A stretch of 64,000 nt of DNA from Nocardia arthritidis NBRC 100137 (GCF_001612765.1 NZ_BDBB01000046.1:1-64000), one strand, 5' to 3'. Shown: positions 46,420-56,582, numbered from the stretch's first letter. Numbers and translations: made by a program. Notes: generated by a model from the letters alone, not told the origin.

Positions 46420-47022
46420 TCAGTAGTCGCGGCCGGTGAGACCGCGATAGATGAAGCGGGTCAGGCCTTCCACGGCCTGATCGTCGGTCAATTCGACGTT
46501 TCCTTCCTCGACCGCCGCCAGCAGGCTTTGGGTGAGCAGGAACATCATCGCCAGGCTGGCGTCGGCGGTGCTCGGCAGCCGCAGCCCCTGCTCGGCGAAG
46601 CCCGCCACGTGGTCGGCGATGTCCGCGCGCTGCCGGCTGCCGAAGCGCGCGACCATCCGCGCGAATTCCTCGTTGACCAGAGCCGCCTGATTCACCGCGC
46701 GCAGCACGGGCGCGTGCTCGCGCGCGAAGGTCCAATACCCGGCGACGTGATAGCGCACCGCCTCCGGGTCGCTGAAATCCGGGTTGTGATCCGGCCCCTC
46801 CGCGCGCTCGTCCCCCGCCGCGGCCAGGTCGTTCAGTAGCGCCTGAAGCAGTTCTTCCTTGCTCGCGAAGTGGTTGTAGAACGACCCCGCCGCCCGCCCA
46901 GCGGCCGTCGTGATGTCGGTGATCTTGGTGTTCAGGTAGCCGCGCTCGGCGAACAACCGCAGCGCCGCGGCCTTCAACGCCTGCTCGGTTTCGGCCGACT
47001 TCTCCTTGCGACTCAGCGACAC
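46420..47022 (-). CDS. TetR-family regulator
   Basis: A 200-aa TetR protein with HTH LNTKITDITTAAGRAAGSFYNHFASKEEL near 30–58 (central part ITTAAGRAAGSFYNHF). It is divergent from a FAD monooxygenase and almost certainly represses it through the long palindrome between them. The GTG at 47022 follows AAGGAGGTGAGGTGG. Confidence 0.9.
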   Translation of the reverse strand: MSLSRKEKSAETEQALKAAALRLFAERGYLNTKITDITTAAGRAAGSFYNHFASKEELLQALLNDLAAAGDERAEGPDHNPDFSDPEAVRYHVAGYWTFAREHAPVLRAVNQAALVNEEFARMVARFGSRQRADIADHVAGFAEQGLRLPSTADASLAMMFLLTQSLLAAVEEGNVELTDDQAVEGLTRFIYRGLTGRDY

Positions 47023-47064
47023 CCACCTCACCTCCTTGACAACGCAACGTACCAAGCGCGACAC

Positions 47065-47093
47065 TGAATCTATATTCACTGAATATTGATTCA
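47065..47093. promoter_or_regulatory. TetR operator in the tetR/FMO divergent promoter
   Basis: TGAATCTATATTCA (47065–47078) and TGAATATTGATTCA (47080–47093) are inverted 14-base arms with one mismatch around a single central base; each arm is itself nearly palindromic. It ends 13 bases before the monooxygenase start. Confidence 0.85.
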
Positions 47094-47106
47094 TCAGGAG
47101 TACGTC

Positions 47107-48522
47107 ATGACCCAGCTCGTTCTCGTCGCGGGCGCCGGACCCACCGGCCTCACCCTCGCCCTCGATCTCGCTCGCCGGGACATCCCGGTCCGGATCGTCG
47201 ACAAGGCGGCCACCTTCTTCGCGGGCTCCCGTGGCGACGGCATCCAGCCGCGCACCCTGGAAGTCTTCGATGACCTGGGAGTCTTGGACGCGGTGCTGGC
47301 GGCCGGGATGCCGACGCCGGTGATGCGCGTGCACCTCGGCGGCGAGTTCGTCACCGAGCGCAGGATGAACGAGCCGATCGAGCCGACCCCCGCCGTCCCC
47401 TACCCGAACCTGTGGGTGCTCGGTCAATCCCGCACCGAGGCCATCCTGCGCGACCGGCTCGCCGAATTCGGCGTGCGCGTGGAACTCGGCACCGCGCTGA
47501 CCGGCTTCACGCAGGACGATCACGGCGTCACCGCGGTGCTGGAACGCGACGGCGTGCGGGAGACCGTGCGCGCCGCCTACCTGGTGGGCGCGGACGGCGG
47601 CAAGAGCACGGTGCGCAGGACAACCGGCATCCCGTTCGAAGGCAGCACCGACGAATCACTGCGGATGCTGCTCGGCGACGTGCGCGCCGACGCGCTCGAT
47701 CACGAGTTCGGTTACTGGTTCGCCGCCGCCGACGAGCCGATGCGGGGCATCGCGTTGTCCCCGCTGCCCGGCGGGCGTCAGTTCCAATTCGCCGCCCCGT
47801 TGACCGGCGACGCGCAGCCGAGCCTCGAATTGCTCCAGGAGTACGTGGACCGCTACTGCGGACGCGACGACGTCATCCTCACCGACCTGACCTGGGTGAC
47901 CGTGTGGCGACCGAACATCCGCCTCGCGCGGCGTTTCCGCGACGGCCGGGTGTTCCTCGCCGGCGATGCGGCACACGCGCATCCGCCCACCGGCGGCCAG
48001 GGCATGAACACCGGCATCCAGGACGCCTACAACCTCGGCTGGAAACTGGCCGCCGCACTCGCCGGAGACGACACGCCCTTGGACAGCTACGAAGCCGAGC
48101 GCAGGACCGTCGCCGCCGAGGTGCTGGGGCTGAGCTCCGAGCTACTGGACAAGCTGGTCGACGGTGCGGAAGATGCGATGGAGCGGGGACCGGAGACCCA
48201 GCAGCTCGACATCACCTACCGCGACCCCGCCGTGCGCGAGGCGCTGGCGGTCGGCGACCGGGCGTCGGACGCGCCGGTGAAAGACGAGTTGGGGCGGCCG
48301 GTCCGACTGTTCGACCTGTTCCGCGGGCCGCACGCGACGGTGCTGTCATTCGGCACGTCGCCGGAGGCGGGGCCGCACGCGTACGCGGTGGTACGCCCCG
48401 GGACGCCGGTGACCGGACCGCACGTGGTGGACGTCGACGGGCACGCGCACGCGGCCTATGCCGCGGCCGAGGGCGCCCGGGTGCTCGTCCGCCCGGACGG
48501 CTACATCGGCGCGATCAGCTGA
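47107..48522 (+). CDS. FAD-dependent aromatic monooxygenase
   Basis: A 471-aa group A flavin monooxygenase of the phenol/tetracycline hydroxylase type. FAD motifs: GAGPTGLTLALDLARR near residue 8, VGADGGKSTVRR, and FLAGDAAHAHPPTGGQGMNTG; the thioredoxin-like C-terminal domain is short. ATG at 47107 behind AGGAGTACGTC. Such enzymes, with divergent TetR genes, often degrade aromatic drugs (RIF monooxygenase in Nocardia is one example), but the substrate here is unknown. Its end overlaps ctaB tail to tail by 8 bases. Confidence 0.9.
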   Translation: MTQLVLVAGAGPTGLTLALDLARRDIPVRIVDKAATFFAGSRGDGIQPRTLEVFDDLGVLDAVLAAGMPTPVMRVHLGGEFVTERRMNEPIEPTPAVPYPNLWVLGQSRTEAILRDRLAEFGVRVELGTALTGFTQDDHGVTAVLERDGVRETVRAAYLVGADGGKSTVRRTTGIPFEGSTDESLRMLLGDVRADALDHEFGYWFAAADEPMRGIALSPLPGGRQFQFAAPLTGDAQPSLELLQEYVDRYCGRDDVILTDLTWVTVWRPNIRLARRFRDGRVFLAGDAAHAHPPTGGQGMNTGIQDAYNLGWKLAAALAGDDTPLDSYEAERRTVAAEVLGLSSELLDKLVDGAEDAMERGPETQQLDITYRDPAVREALAVGDRASDAPVKDELGRPVRLFDLFRGPHATVLSFGTSPEAGPHAYAVVRPGTPVTGPHVVDVDGHAHAAYAAAEGARVLVRPDGYIGAIS

Positions 48523-49504
48523 AGAAGCTGCCGATGGTGTCCCAGCCGAGCACCGAGTCCACCGCGAGGCCGCAGAACACCACGGCCAGGTAATTGTTCG
48601 ACTGGAGGAACAGCCGCAGCGGCTTCACCGATTCGCCGCGCCGCACGCCCGCGTACAGCTGATGCGCCATGAGCAGGAACCACGCTCCGGCCACCAGGGC
48701 CACGGCCGTGTAGATCACGCCGGTGGCGGGCGCCAGGACGAGGGTGGTGAGCACGGTCAGCCAGGTGTAGACGACGATCTGCTTGGTGACCGTGCGCTCG
48801 GTGGCGACCACCGGCAGCATCGGCACGCCCGCCGCGCGGTAGTCCTCCTTGTAGCGCATGGCCAGCGCCCAGGTGTGCGGCGGCGTCCAGAAGAAGATGA
48901 CGCCGAACAGCGCGAGGGCGGGCCAGCCGATGCCGCCGGTCACCGCCGACCAGCCCACCAGCGCGGGCATGCAGCCCGCCGCGCCGCCCCACACCACGTT
49001 CTGCGAGGTGCGGCGCTTGAGACCCAGCGTGTAGACGAAGACGTAGAACAGGATCGTCGCGACGACGAGTAGGCCGCTGAGCAGGTTGGCCTGCCACCAC
49101 AACCAGGCGAAGGAGCCGAGGCCGAGCACGACGCCGAAGACGAAGGCGTTGCGGGTGGGCACCGCCTCCCGGGCCAGCGGCCGCTTGGCGGTGCGCTTCA
49201 TGACCTTGTCGATGTCGGCGTCGGCGACACAGTTGAGCGTGTTCGCGCTCGCCGCGCCCATCCAGCCGCCGAAGAGGGTCGCCAGTATCAGGCGGATGTC
49301 GACGATGCCGCGGTCGGCGAGCAGCATGGTGGGGATCGTGGCGACCAGCAGCAGCTCGATCACCCTGGGCTTGGTCAGCGCGATGTAGGCCAGCGCCCGT
49401 CGCATCAGCCGGGACGGTAGGCCGGGACCCGTGAACCGGTCGGCCAGCGCCGTCGCGGAGGAGCCGTGCGCACCATCGCCACCCGGCCGTTGCCCAATCC
49501 GCAC
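48515..49504 (-). CDS. ctaB: Protoheme IX farnesyltransferase CtaB
   Basis: A 329-aa UbiA-type membrane prenyltransferase with nine helices that turns heme B into heme O. The Mg-binding motif NCVADADID and the second acidic stretch RYKEDYRAAGVPMLP are intact. The GTG at 49504 follows GAGGAGAGACA; the first 35 residues are Gly/Arg-rich and variable. Corresponds to Rv1451; divergent from tkt as in mycobacteria. Confidence 0.95.
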   Translation of the reverse strand: MRIGQRPGGDGAHGSSATALADRFTGPGLPSRLMRRALAYIALTKPRVIELLLVATIPTMLLADRGIVDIRLILATLFGGWMGAASANTLNCVADADIDKVMKRTAKRPLAREAVPTRNAFVFGVVLGLGSFAWLWWQANLLSGLLVVATILFYVFVYTLGLKRRTSQNVVWGGAAGCMPALVGWSAVTGGIGWPALALFGVIFFWTPPHTWALAMRYKEDYRAAGVPMLPVVATERTVTKQIVVYTWLTVLTTLVLAPATGVIYTAVALVAGAWFLLMAHQLYAGVRRGESVKPLRLFLQSNNYLAVVFCGLAVDSVLGWDTIGSFFS

Positions 49505-50066
49505 TGTCTCTCCTCGCACGCTGTGCATCGCATCCGGCATGGACCAGCAGTGCGCTGGATCCGGTGGTACGGACGAGCCCGCGCCGGACTTCCGTCCGCC
49601 CCGGCGCCCCTGCCGACCGGTGCGGCGCGACTACTACTACAAAGGATGGTAGACCCCCGCCGCCCCCGCCCCTTTCCTCGCCCCCGCGCAACGTCACCGG
49701 TATGTGACGCGCCGTACCGCCGGTCCCGCACCGCACGCAGGGTCTTCGCCAGGGGCGCGCGACCCGCCGGTAGGACTCTTGTTCGAGGCTCTGGCCGCAC
49801 GGGTCCTCGCATCGAGTCCGTGTCGTTCACGATTCAACCCCGAATACCGTTCCCCGGCGCGGAAGAGTCTCGTCACCCGGGACCGACGCGAGCGAACACG
49901 CAGCGCGCCACCGGCCGCGAAACCAAGACAGGGTTAATGGTGTGCCGGTCACCGGGCACATCTAGGGTAGTTGGGTATACCCGTTGAGCATGCCGTAGCT
50001 GCCGCGCGATCATCGCCGTCAGAACCCACCCGCCGTCGACGAACCAATGTCAGGAGAACCTCGGTC
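49505..50066. promoter_or_regulatory. 562-bp ctaB/tkt divergent promoter region
   Basis: No credible gene. GGGTATACCC at 49973–49982 is a perfect 10-base palindrome, and TAGGGT at 49962 could be a -10 box, about 100 bases before tkt. A short CTACTACTACAAAGG stretch lies near 49628–49645. Frames crossing the region are Arg/Pro-rich noise. Confidence 0.4.
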
Positions 50067-52208
50067 GTGTCGATCACAGACGACATCCGCGCCCTCACTC
50101 AGCCGAACCACCCGGACGACTGGACGGATCTGGACACCAAGGCTGTCGACACCATCCGGGTCCTGGCCGCCGAGGCGGTGCAGAACGCCGGAAACGGCCA
50201 TCCCGGTACCGCGATGAGCCTGGCGCCGCTGGCGTACACGCTCTACCAGCGCACCATGCGCATCGACCCGAGCGATCCGAGCTGGGTCGGCCGGGACCGG
50301 TTCGTGCTGTCCTGCGGTCACTCCAGCCTCACCCAGTACATCCAGCTCTACCTGGCGGGTTACGGCCTGGAACTGGACGACCTGAAGAATCTGCGCAAGT
50401 GGGGCTCGCTCACTCCGGGCCACCCCGAGTTCCGGCACACCGACGGCGTCGAGATCACCACCGGCCCGCTCGGCCAGGGCCTGGCCTCCGCGGTCGGCAT
50501 GGCGATGGCGGCGCGGCGCGAGCGCGGCCTGTTCGACCCGGACGCCGCGCCGGGCACGAGCCCGTTCGATCACTTCGTCTACGTCATCGCCTCCGACGGC
50601 GACCTGGAGGAAGGCGTCACCTCCGAGGCGTCGTCGCTGGCGGGCACCCAGCAGCTGGGCAACCTCGTCGTGGTCTACGACGACAACAAGATCTCCATCG
50701 AGGACGACACCACCATCGCCTTCACCGAGGACGTCGCGAAGCGTTACGAGGCCTACGGCTGGCACGTGCAGGTGGTCGAGGGCGGCGAGGACGTCGTCGC
50801 CATCGAAGCCGCGCTGGAGGCCGGCAAGGCCGAGACCGGCAAGCCCTCGATCATCGTGCTGCGCACCATCATCGGCTACCCCGCCCCCAGCAAGATGAAC
50901 ACCGGTACCGCGCACGGCGCGGCGCTGGGCGCCGACGAGGTGGCCGCCACCAAGAAGATTCTCGGCTTCGACCCGGACAAGAGCTTCGACGTGGATCCGG
51001 CGGTCATCGAGCACACCCGCAAGGTCGTCGAACGCGGGCGCGCGGCGCATACGGAGTGGCAGAAGTCCTTCGACGCGTGGGCTGCGGCCAACCCGGAGAA
51101 CAAGGCGCTGTTCGACCGCCTGATCGAGCGGCGGCTGCCGGACAATTGGATCGCGAATCTGCCCAGCTACGAACCGGATCCGAAGGGCATGGCCACCCGC
51201 AAGGCGTCCGGCAAGGTGCTCGCCGCGCTGGCGCCGGTGCTGCCGGAGCTGTGGGGCGGCTCGGCCGACCTGGCCGAGTCCAACAACACCACCATGCCCG
51301 ACCAGCCCAGCTTCGGGCCGGAGTCGATCTCCACCGGCATGTGGAAGGCCGACCCGTACGGCCGGACCCTGCACTTCGGCGTCCGCGAGCACGCGATGGG
51401 CGCGATCCTCAACGGCATCGCGCTGCACGGCCCGACCCGTCCGTACGGCGGCACCTTCCTGGTGTTCAGCGACTACATGCGTCCGGCCGTCCGCCTGGCG
51501 GCGGTGATGCGGGTGCCCGCGATCTATGTCTGGACCCACGACTCCATCGGCCTCGGTGAGGACGGCCCGACACACCAGCCGATCGAGCATCTCGCCGCGC
51601 TGCGCGCCATCCCGGGCCTGAACGTGGTCCGTCCGGGCGACGCCAACGAGACCACCTACGCCTGGCGCACCATCCTGGAACGCGACAGCAGCGAGCACCG
51701 GTCGCATTTCTCGGTGTCCGAGCCGCCGCACCAGGACGGTCCGTCCGGGCTGGCGCTGACCCGCCAGGATCTGCCGATCCTGGAGGGCACCAGTTTCGAG
51801 GGCGTGTCGAAGGGCGGTTATGTGCTGGCCGAGGCGTCCACGGGCACACCGCAAGTGATCCTGATCGCCACCGGCTCGGAGCTGCAGCTCGCGGTCGCCG
51901 CCCGCATTACGCTGGAGGAGCAGGGCATCGCCACCCGCGTGGTGTCGATGCCGTGCGTGGAGTGGTTCGACGCGCAGGACAAGGCTTACCGGGACGAGGT
52001 GCTCCCGCCCGCGGTCGCCGCTCGCGTCGTCGTCGAAGCCGGTATCGCGATGCCGTGGCACCGGTTCGCCGGTGACGCGGGCGAGATCGTGTCGATCGAG
52101 CACTTCGGCGCCTCCGCCGACTACAAGACCCTGTTCCGCGAATTCGGCTTCACTCCGGAAGCCGTCGTTGCCGCCGCGCAGCGCACGCTCGAGAACGTGA
52201 AGGGATAA
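50067..52208 (+). CDS. tkt: Transketolase
   Basis: A 713-aa thiamine diphosphate enzyme that moves two-carbon units between sugar phosphates. Motifs: GNGHPGTAMSLAPLAY, GPLGQGLASAVGMA, the TPP/Mg segment SDGDLEEGVTSEASSLAG with DDNKISI, and in the second domain GVREHAMGAILNG and THDSIGLGEDGPTHQP. GTG at 50067; AGGAG lies 10 bases upstream. First gene of the pentose phosphate operon, 6 bases before tal. Confidence 0.97.
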   Translation: MSITDDIRALTQPNHPDDWTDLDTKAVDTIRVLAAEAVQNAGNGHPGTAMSLAPLAYTLYQRTMRIDPSDPSWVGRDRFVLSCGHSSLTQYIQLYLAGYGLELDDLKNLRKWGSLTPGHPEFRHTDGVEITTGPLGQGLASAVGMAMAARRERGLFDPDAAPGTSPFDHFVYVIASDGDLEEGVTSEASSLAGTQQLGNLVVVYDDNKISIEDDTTIAFTEDVAKRYEAYGWHVQVVEGGEDVVAIEAALEAGKAETGKPSIIVLRTIIGYPAPSKMNTGTAHGAALGADEVAATKKILGFDPDKSFDVDPAVIEHTRKVVERGRAAHTEWQKSFDAWAAANPENKALFDRLIERRLPDNWIANLPSYEPDPKGMATRKASGKVLAALAPVLPELWGGSADLAESNNTTMPDQPSFGPESISTGMWKADPYGRTLHFGVREHAMGAILNGIALHGPTRPYGGTFLVFSDYMRPAVRLAAVMRVPAIYVWTHDSIGLGEDGPTHQPIEHLAALRAIPGLNVVRPGDANETTYAWRTILERDSSEHRSHFSVSEPPHQDGPSGLALTRQDLPILEGTSFEGVSKGGYVLAEASTGTPQVILIATGSELQLAVAARITLEEQGIATRVVSMPCVEWFDAQDKAYRDEVLPPAVAARVVVEAGIAMPWHRFAGDAGEIVSIEHFGASADYKTLFREFGFTPEAVVAAAQRTLENVKG

Positions 52209-52214
52209 GCGCTC

Positions 52215-53351
52215 ATGGCTCAGAACGAGAATCTCGCCGCCCTGACGGCGGCGGGAGTGTCCGTATGGCTCGACGATCTGTCCAGGGACCGCATCCGGTC
52301 CGGCAACCTGCTCGAGCTGATCGAGACCCGGTCCGTCGTCGGGGTCACCACCAACCCGACGATCTTCCAGGGTGCGCTCAGCCAGGGCCACGCCTACGAC
52401 GACCAGCTGAAAGAGCTTGCCGAGCAGGGCGCGGACGCCGATGCCGCGATCCGCACCATCACCACCGATGACGTCCGCGCGGCCTGCGATGTGTTCGCTC
52501 CGGTCTTCGAGGCCACCAACGGCGTGGACGGCCGGGTCTCCATCGAGGTCGACCCCCGTCTGGCCTTCGACGCCGACCGGACCGTCGCGCAGGCGGTCGA
52601 ACTGTGGAAGATCGTCGACCGGCCCAACCTGTTCATCAAGATCCCGGCCACCGAGGAGGGCCTGCCCGCCATCACCGCCGTGATCGCGGAGGGCATCAGC
52701 GTGAACGTCACGCTGATCTTCTCGGTCCAGCGCTACCGCGCCGTGATGGGCGCGTACCTGGAAGGCGTGAAGAAGGCCAAGGTCGCCGGGCACGATCCGG
52801 CCAAGATCCATTCCGTCGCCTCGTTCTTCGTCTCCCGCGTGGACACCGAGATCGACAAGCGGCTCGAGGCGCTCGGCACCGAGGAGGCGCTCGCGCTGCG
52901 CGGCAAGGCAGGCATCGCCAACGCCCACCTGGCCTACGCCGAGTACCAGGACGTGTTCGACGGCGGCAAACACACCTCGACCTACCTGAACCTGGCCGCG
53001 TCCGGGGCGAATCGGCAGCGTCCGCTGTGGGCGTCGACCGGCGTCAAGAACCCGGAATACTCCGACACGATGTACGTCACCGAACTGGTCGCGCCGAATA
53101 CGGTGAACACGCTGCCGGAGAAGACACTCCAGGCGGTCGCCGATCACGGCGCGATCCGCGGCGACGCCGTCAGCGGCCAGGCCGCCGCGGCCGAGGAGGT
53201 CTTCGATCGGCTCGCCGCGGTCGGCGTCGATCTCGACGACGTGTTCGCGGTGCTCGAGCGCGAGGGCGTGGACAAGTTCGAGAAATCCTGGGAGGAGCTG
53301 CTTTCCGCCACCGCCGACGAGCTGAAGTCGGCGTCGACCGGGAACGGCTGA
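52215..53351 (+). CDS. tal: Transaldolase
   Basis: A 378-aa long-type transaldolase that moves dihydroxyacetone units. Schiff-base Lys142 lies in NLFIKIPATEEG; TNPTIFQGAL near 46–55 and NVTLIFSVQRY are signatures. The length matches the mycobacterial/cyanobacterial subgroup. ATG at 52215, 6 bases after tkt; zwf starts 3 bases after its stop. Confidence 0.97.
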   Translation: MAQNENLAALTAAGVSVWLDDLSRDRIRSGNLLELIETRSVVGVTTNPTIFQGALSQGHAYDDQLKELAEQGADADAAIRTITTDDVRAACDVFAPVFEATNGVDGRVSIEVDPRLAFDADRTVAQAVELWKIVDRPNLFIKIPATEEGLPAITAVIAEGISVNVTLIFSVQRYRAVMGAYLEGVKKAKVAGHDPAKIHSVASFFVSRVDTEIDKRLEALGTEEALALRGKAGIANAHLAYAEYQDVFDGGKHTSTYLNLAASGANRQRPLWASTGVKNPEYSDTMYVTELVAPNTVNTLPEKTLQAVADHGAIRGDAVSGQAAAAEEVFDRLAAVGVDLDDVFAVLEREGVDKFEKSWEELLSATADELKSASTGNG

Positions 53352-53354
53352 TCG

Positions 53355-54929
53355 ATGGCCGGGGCAGCGCCCACGGAGCGGCCGGAGGCCACCGAATGGC
53401 AGAACCCGCTGCGTGACAAACGGGACAAACGGCTGCCGCGCATCGCCGGACCGTGCAGCATGGTCATCTTCGGCGTCACGGGTGACCTGTCTCGGAAGAA
53501 GCTGATGCCGGCTATCTACGACCTGGCGAACCGGGGGCTGCTGCCCCCGGCCTTCGGCTTGGTCGGCTTCGCGCGCCGCGACTACGCCGACGAGGACTTC
53601 GCCCAGGTGGTCCTGGAGGCGGTGAAGGCGCACGCACGCACGCCGTTCCGCCAGGAGGTCTGGGATCAGCTTCTGGAGGGTATCCGGTTCGTCCAGGGCA
53701 GCTTCGACGACAATGCGGCGTTCGACCGGCTCGCCGACACCCTGACCACGCTCGACAAGGAGCGCGGCACCGGCGGCAACCACGCTTTCTACCTGTCGAT
53801 TCCGCCGAACATGTTCCCGGTCGTGCTCGATCAACTCTGCGCGCACGGCTTGGCGCAGACGGCCGGGCCGGACGCGGCACGCAAACCGTGGCGACGGGTG
53901 GTGATCGAGAAGCCGTTCGGGCACGACCTGCACAGCGCGCAGGAACTCAACGCGCTGGTCAACGGGGTGTTTCCGGAGGAGCGGGTGTTCCGCATCGACC
54001 ATTACCTGGGTAAGGAGACGGTGCAGAACATCCTGGCGCTGCGCTTCGCCAACCAGCTCTACGAGCCGATCTGGAACGCCAACTTCGTCGACCACGTGCA
54101 GATCACGATGGCCGAGGACATCGGACTCGGCGGTCGCGCGGGCTACTACGACGGTATCGGCGCCGCCCGCGACGTGATCCAGAACCACCTGCTGCAATTG
54201 CTGGCGCTCACCGCCATGGAGGAGCCGATCAGCTTCGAGCCCAAGCAGTTGCAGGCCGAGAAGATCAAGGTGCTCTCCGCGACCAAGCTCGTCGAACCGC
54301 TGGACGAGACCACCGCGCGCGGCCAGTACACCGAAGGGTGGCAGGGCAGCGAGCATGTGGTCGGCCTGTCGGAGGAGGAGGGTTTCGATCCGAATTCGAA
54401 GACCGAGACCTACGCCGCGATCAGGCTGCAGATCGACACCCGCCGCTGGGCGGGTGTCCCGTTCTTCCTGCGCACCGGAAAACGGCTGGGCCGCAGGGTC
54501 ACCGAGATCGCGGTCGTCTTCAAGCGGGCGCCGCACCTGCCGTTCGACCAGACCATGACCGAGGAACTCGGGCAGAACGCGCTGGTCATCCGGGTGCAGC
54601 CGGACGAGGGCATCACCACTCGGTTCGGCTCGAAGGTGCCCGGCTCCAGCATGGAGGTGCGCGACGTCAACATGGACTTCACCTACGGCGAGGCGTTCAC
54701 CGAGTCCTCTCCAGAGGCCTACGAACGCCTGATCCTCGACGTGCTGCTCGGAGTGCCGTCGCTGTTCCCGGTGAACGCGGAGGTCGAATTGTCCTGGCGG
54801 ATCCTGGATCCGGTACTCGAGCGCTGGGCCGCCGAAGGCAGGCCGGAGCCGTACGAGGCGGGTACCTGGGGTCCGCCCTCGGCCGACGAGATGATCGCCC
54901 GCTCCGGGCGGGAATGGCGGCGCCCATGA
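53355..54929 (+). CDS. zwf: Glucose-6-phosphate 1-dehydrogenase
   Basis: A 524-aa enzyme that oxidises glucose 6-phosphate to 6-phosphogluconolactone, reducing NADP. Cofactor motif GVTGDLS (40–46), catalytic motif RIDHYLGKE (213–221), and the cofactor Lys in EKPFGHDL. Its last codons overlap the opcA start (ATGA), so translation is coupled. Corresponds to zwf2 (Rv1447c). Confidence 0.97.
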   Translation: MAGAAPTERPEATEWQNPLRDKRDKRLPRIAGPCSMVIFGVTGDLSRKKLMPAIYDLANRGLLPPAFGLVGFARRDYADEDFAQVVLEAVKAHARTPFRQEVWDQLLEGIRFVQGSFDDNAAFDRLADTLTTLDKERGTGGNHAFYLSIPPNMFPVVLDQLCAHGLAQTAGPDAARKPWRRVVIEKPFGHDLHSAQELNALVNGVFPEERVFRIDHYLGKETVQNILALRFANQLYEPIWNANFVDHVQITMAEDIGLGGRAGYYDGIGAARDVIQNHLLQLLALTAMEEPISFEPKQLQAEKIKVLSATKLVEPLDETTARGQYTEGWQGSEHVVGLSEEEGFDPNSKTETYAAIRLQIDTRRWAGVPFFLRTGKRLGRRVTEIAVVFKRAPHLPFDQTMTEELGQNALVIRVQPDEGITTRFGSKVPGSSMEVRDVNMDFTYGEAFTESSPEAYERLILDVLLGVPSLFPVNAEVELSWRILDPVLERWAAEGRPEPYEAGTWGPPSADEMIARSGREWRRP

Positions 54930-55834
54930 TCGTCGACATGCCCGAGACCAAGACCAGCGAGGTCACCAAGCGCATCGTGAAGTTGCGCGAGAGCAACGGC
55001 GTGATCACCGTGGGTCGCGTGCTCACCCTGGTGGTGTGCACGCTCGACAGCTCCGAGGCCGAGGACGCGATCGACGCGGCGAACGAAGCCAGCCGCGAGC
55101 ATCCCTGTCGCGTCGTGGTGCTGGCGCGCGGTGACCGGGAGGCCGCCACCCGGCTGGACGCGCAGATCCGGGTGGGCGGCGACGCGGGGGCGGCCGAGGT
55201 CATCGTGCTGCGGCTGCAAGGCGAACTGGTCAACCACGAGAGCAGCGTCGTCACCCCGTTCCTGCTGCCGGACACGCCGGTGGTCGCCTGGTGGCCACGC
55301 GGGGCGCCGGAGTTCCCGTCCAAGGACTCGGTGGGCCGCCTGGCGGGCCGCCGCATCACCGACGCCACGTTCGCGCCCGATCCGCAGGCGGCGATCAAGA
55401 AGCGGCTGCAGTCCTACGCCAGCGGCGAAACCGACCTGGCCTGGAGCCGGATCACCTACTGGCGTGCCCTGCTGGCCGCGGCGATGGACGAGCCGCCATT
55501 CGAAACGGTGGATTCGGTGACGGTGTCCGGGCTGCGCGACGAGCCCGCCCTGGACATCCTGGCCGGCTGGCTGGCCGCCCGGCTGGACTGCCCCGTGCGC
55601 CGCCGCACCGGCCCGCTGCAGGTGGAATTGCACCGCCCCACCGTCTCCATCGCGATCGAACGCCCGCAGACCGGCCGCACCGCGACGCTGACCCGCACCG
55701 GTGAACCGGTGCAACGGATCGCACTGGCGCGCAGGGAGACGCGCGACTGCCTCGCCGAAGACCTACGCAGGCTGGACGCCGACGAGACCTATGCGGAAGC
55801 GCTGGCCGGAATCGAGAAGGTGATCTATGAGTGA
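54926..55834 (+). CDS. opcA: Glucose-6-phosphate dehydrogenase assembly protein OpcA
   Basis: A 302-aa protein needed for Zwf assembly and activity in actinobacteria and cyanobacteria. Motifs HPCRVVVLARGDREA, ELVNHESSVVTPFLLPDTPVVAWW and SVTVSGLRDEPAL match the family. The ATG overlaps the zwf stop by 4 bases, and its end overlaps the pgl start by 8 bases. Confidence 0.96.
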   Translation: MIVDMPETKTSEVTKRIVKLRESNGVITVGRVLTLVVCTLDSSEAEDAIDAANEASREHPCRVVVLARGDREAATRLDAQIRVGGDAGAAEVIVLRLQGELVNHESSVVTPFLLPDTPVVAWWPRGAPEFPSKDSVGRLAGRRITDATFAPDPQAAIKKRLQSYASGETDLAWSRITYWRALLAAAMDEPPFETVDSVTVSGLRDEPALDILAGWLAARLDCPVRRRTGPLQVELHRPTVSIAIERPQTGRTATLTRTGEPVQRIALARRETRDCLAEDLRRLDADETYAEALAGIEKVIYE

Positions 55835-56582
55835 GCACACCGATTCGCCGTTCCCCAGCGACACCGTCGAGGTGCACCTCGACACCGAGTCGCTGGTGGC
55901 CGCCGCCGCGGCCCGCTTCGTCTCGGTCGTCGTCGCGGCACAGGCCGAGCGGGGTTCCGCGTCGGTCGTCCTGACCGGCGGCGGAACCGGCATCGCCCTG
56001 CTGGAGCTGGTGCGCAAGTCCCCCGGCGACATCGACTGGTCCCGGGTCGAGGTGTTCTGGGGCGACGAGCGTTTCGTGCCCGCGAACGACCCGGAACGCA
56101 ACGACCTGCAAGCCAGGCGGGCGCTGCTCGACCACGTGCCGGTAGATCCGGCCAGGGTGCATCCGGTGGCCGTCTCCGACGGTGAGTACCCCGATCCGGT
56201 GGAGGCGGCCGCCGAGTACTCCGCGACGGTGCACGCCTATCTCGCCGAACACGGCGCGTTCGATCTGCACCTGCTCGGCATGGGCGGCGAGGGACACGTG
56301 AATTCGCTGTTCCCGCACACCGACGCGGTACGGGAAGAGCACGAGCTCGTCGTCGCCGTAACGAATTCGCCGAAGCCGCCGCCGGTGCGGGTGACGCTCA
56401 CCCTGCCCGCGATCCGCCGCAGCCGCCACGTCGTGCTGGTGGTCGGCGGCGCCGCCAAGGCCGAGGCGGTCGCCGCGGCTATCGGCGGCGCGCAGCCGGT
56501 GGAGGTGCCCGCGGCCGGCGCGATCGGTCTCGATTCCACCACCTGGCTGCTCGATCAGGAGGCCGCGGCCGCGGTGCGCTGA
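55827..56582 (+). CDS. pgl: 6-phosphogluconolactonase
   Basis: A 251-aa NagB-fold hydrolase that opens 6-phosphogluconolactone. Motifs VVLTGGGTGIALLELV, VFWGDERFVPANDPERN and LLGMGGEGHVNSLFPHT are intact. Last gene of the tkt-tal-zwf-opcA-pgl operon; corresponds to devB (Rv1445c). Confidence 0.96.
   Translation: MSEHTDSPFPSDTVEVHLDTESLVAAAAARFVSVVVAAQAERGSASVVLTGGGTGIALLELVRKSPGDIDWSRVEVFWGDERFVPANDPERNDLQARRALLDHVPVDPARVHPVAVSDGEYPDPVEAAAEYSATVHAYLAEHGAFDLHLLGMGGEGHVNSLFPHTDAVREEHELVVAVTNSPKPPPVRVTLTLPAIRRSRHVVLVVGGAAKAEAVAAAIGGAQPVEVPAAGAIGLDSTTWLLDQEAAAAVR

Noticed and set aside
50019..54536. Minus-strand open frame of about 1,500 codons opposite tkt-tal-zwf
   Set aside because: It mirrors three intact enzymes of a well-known operon and has no domain or start signal.
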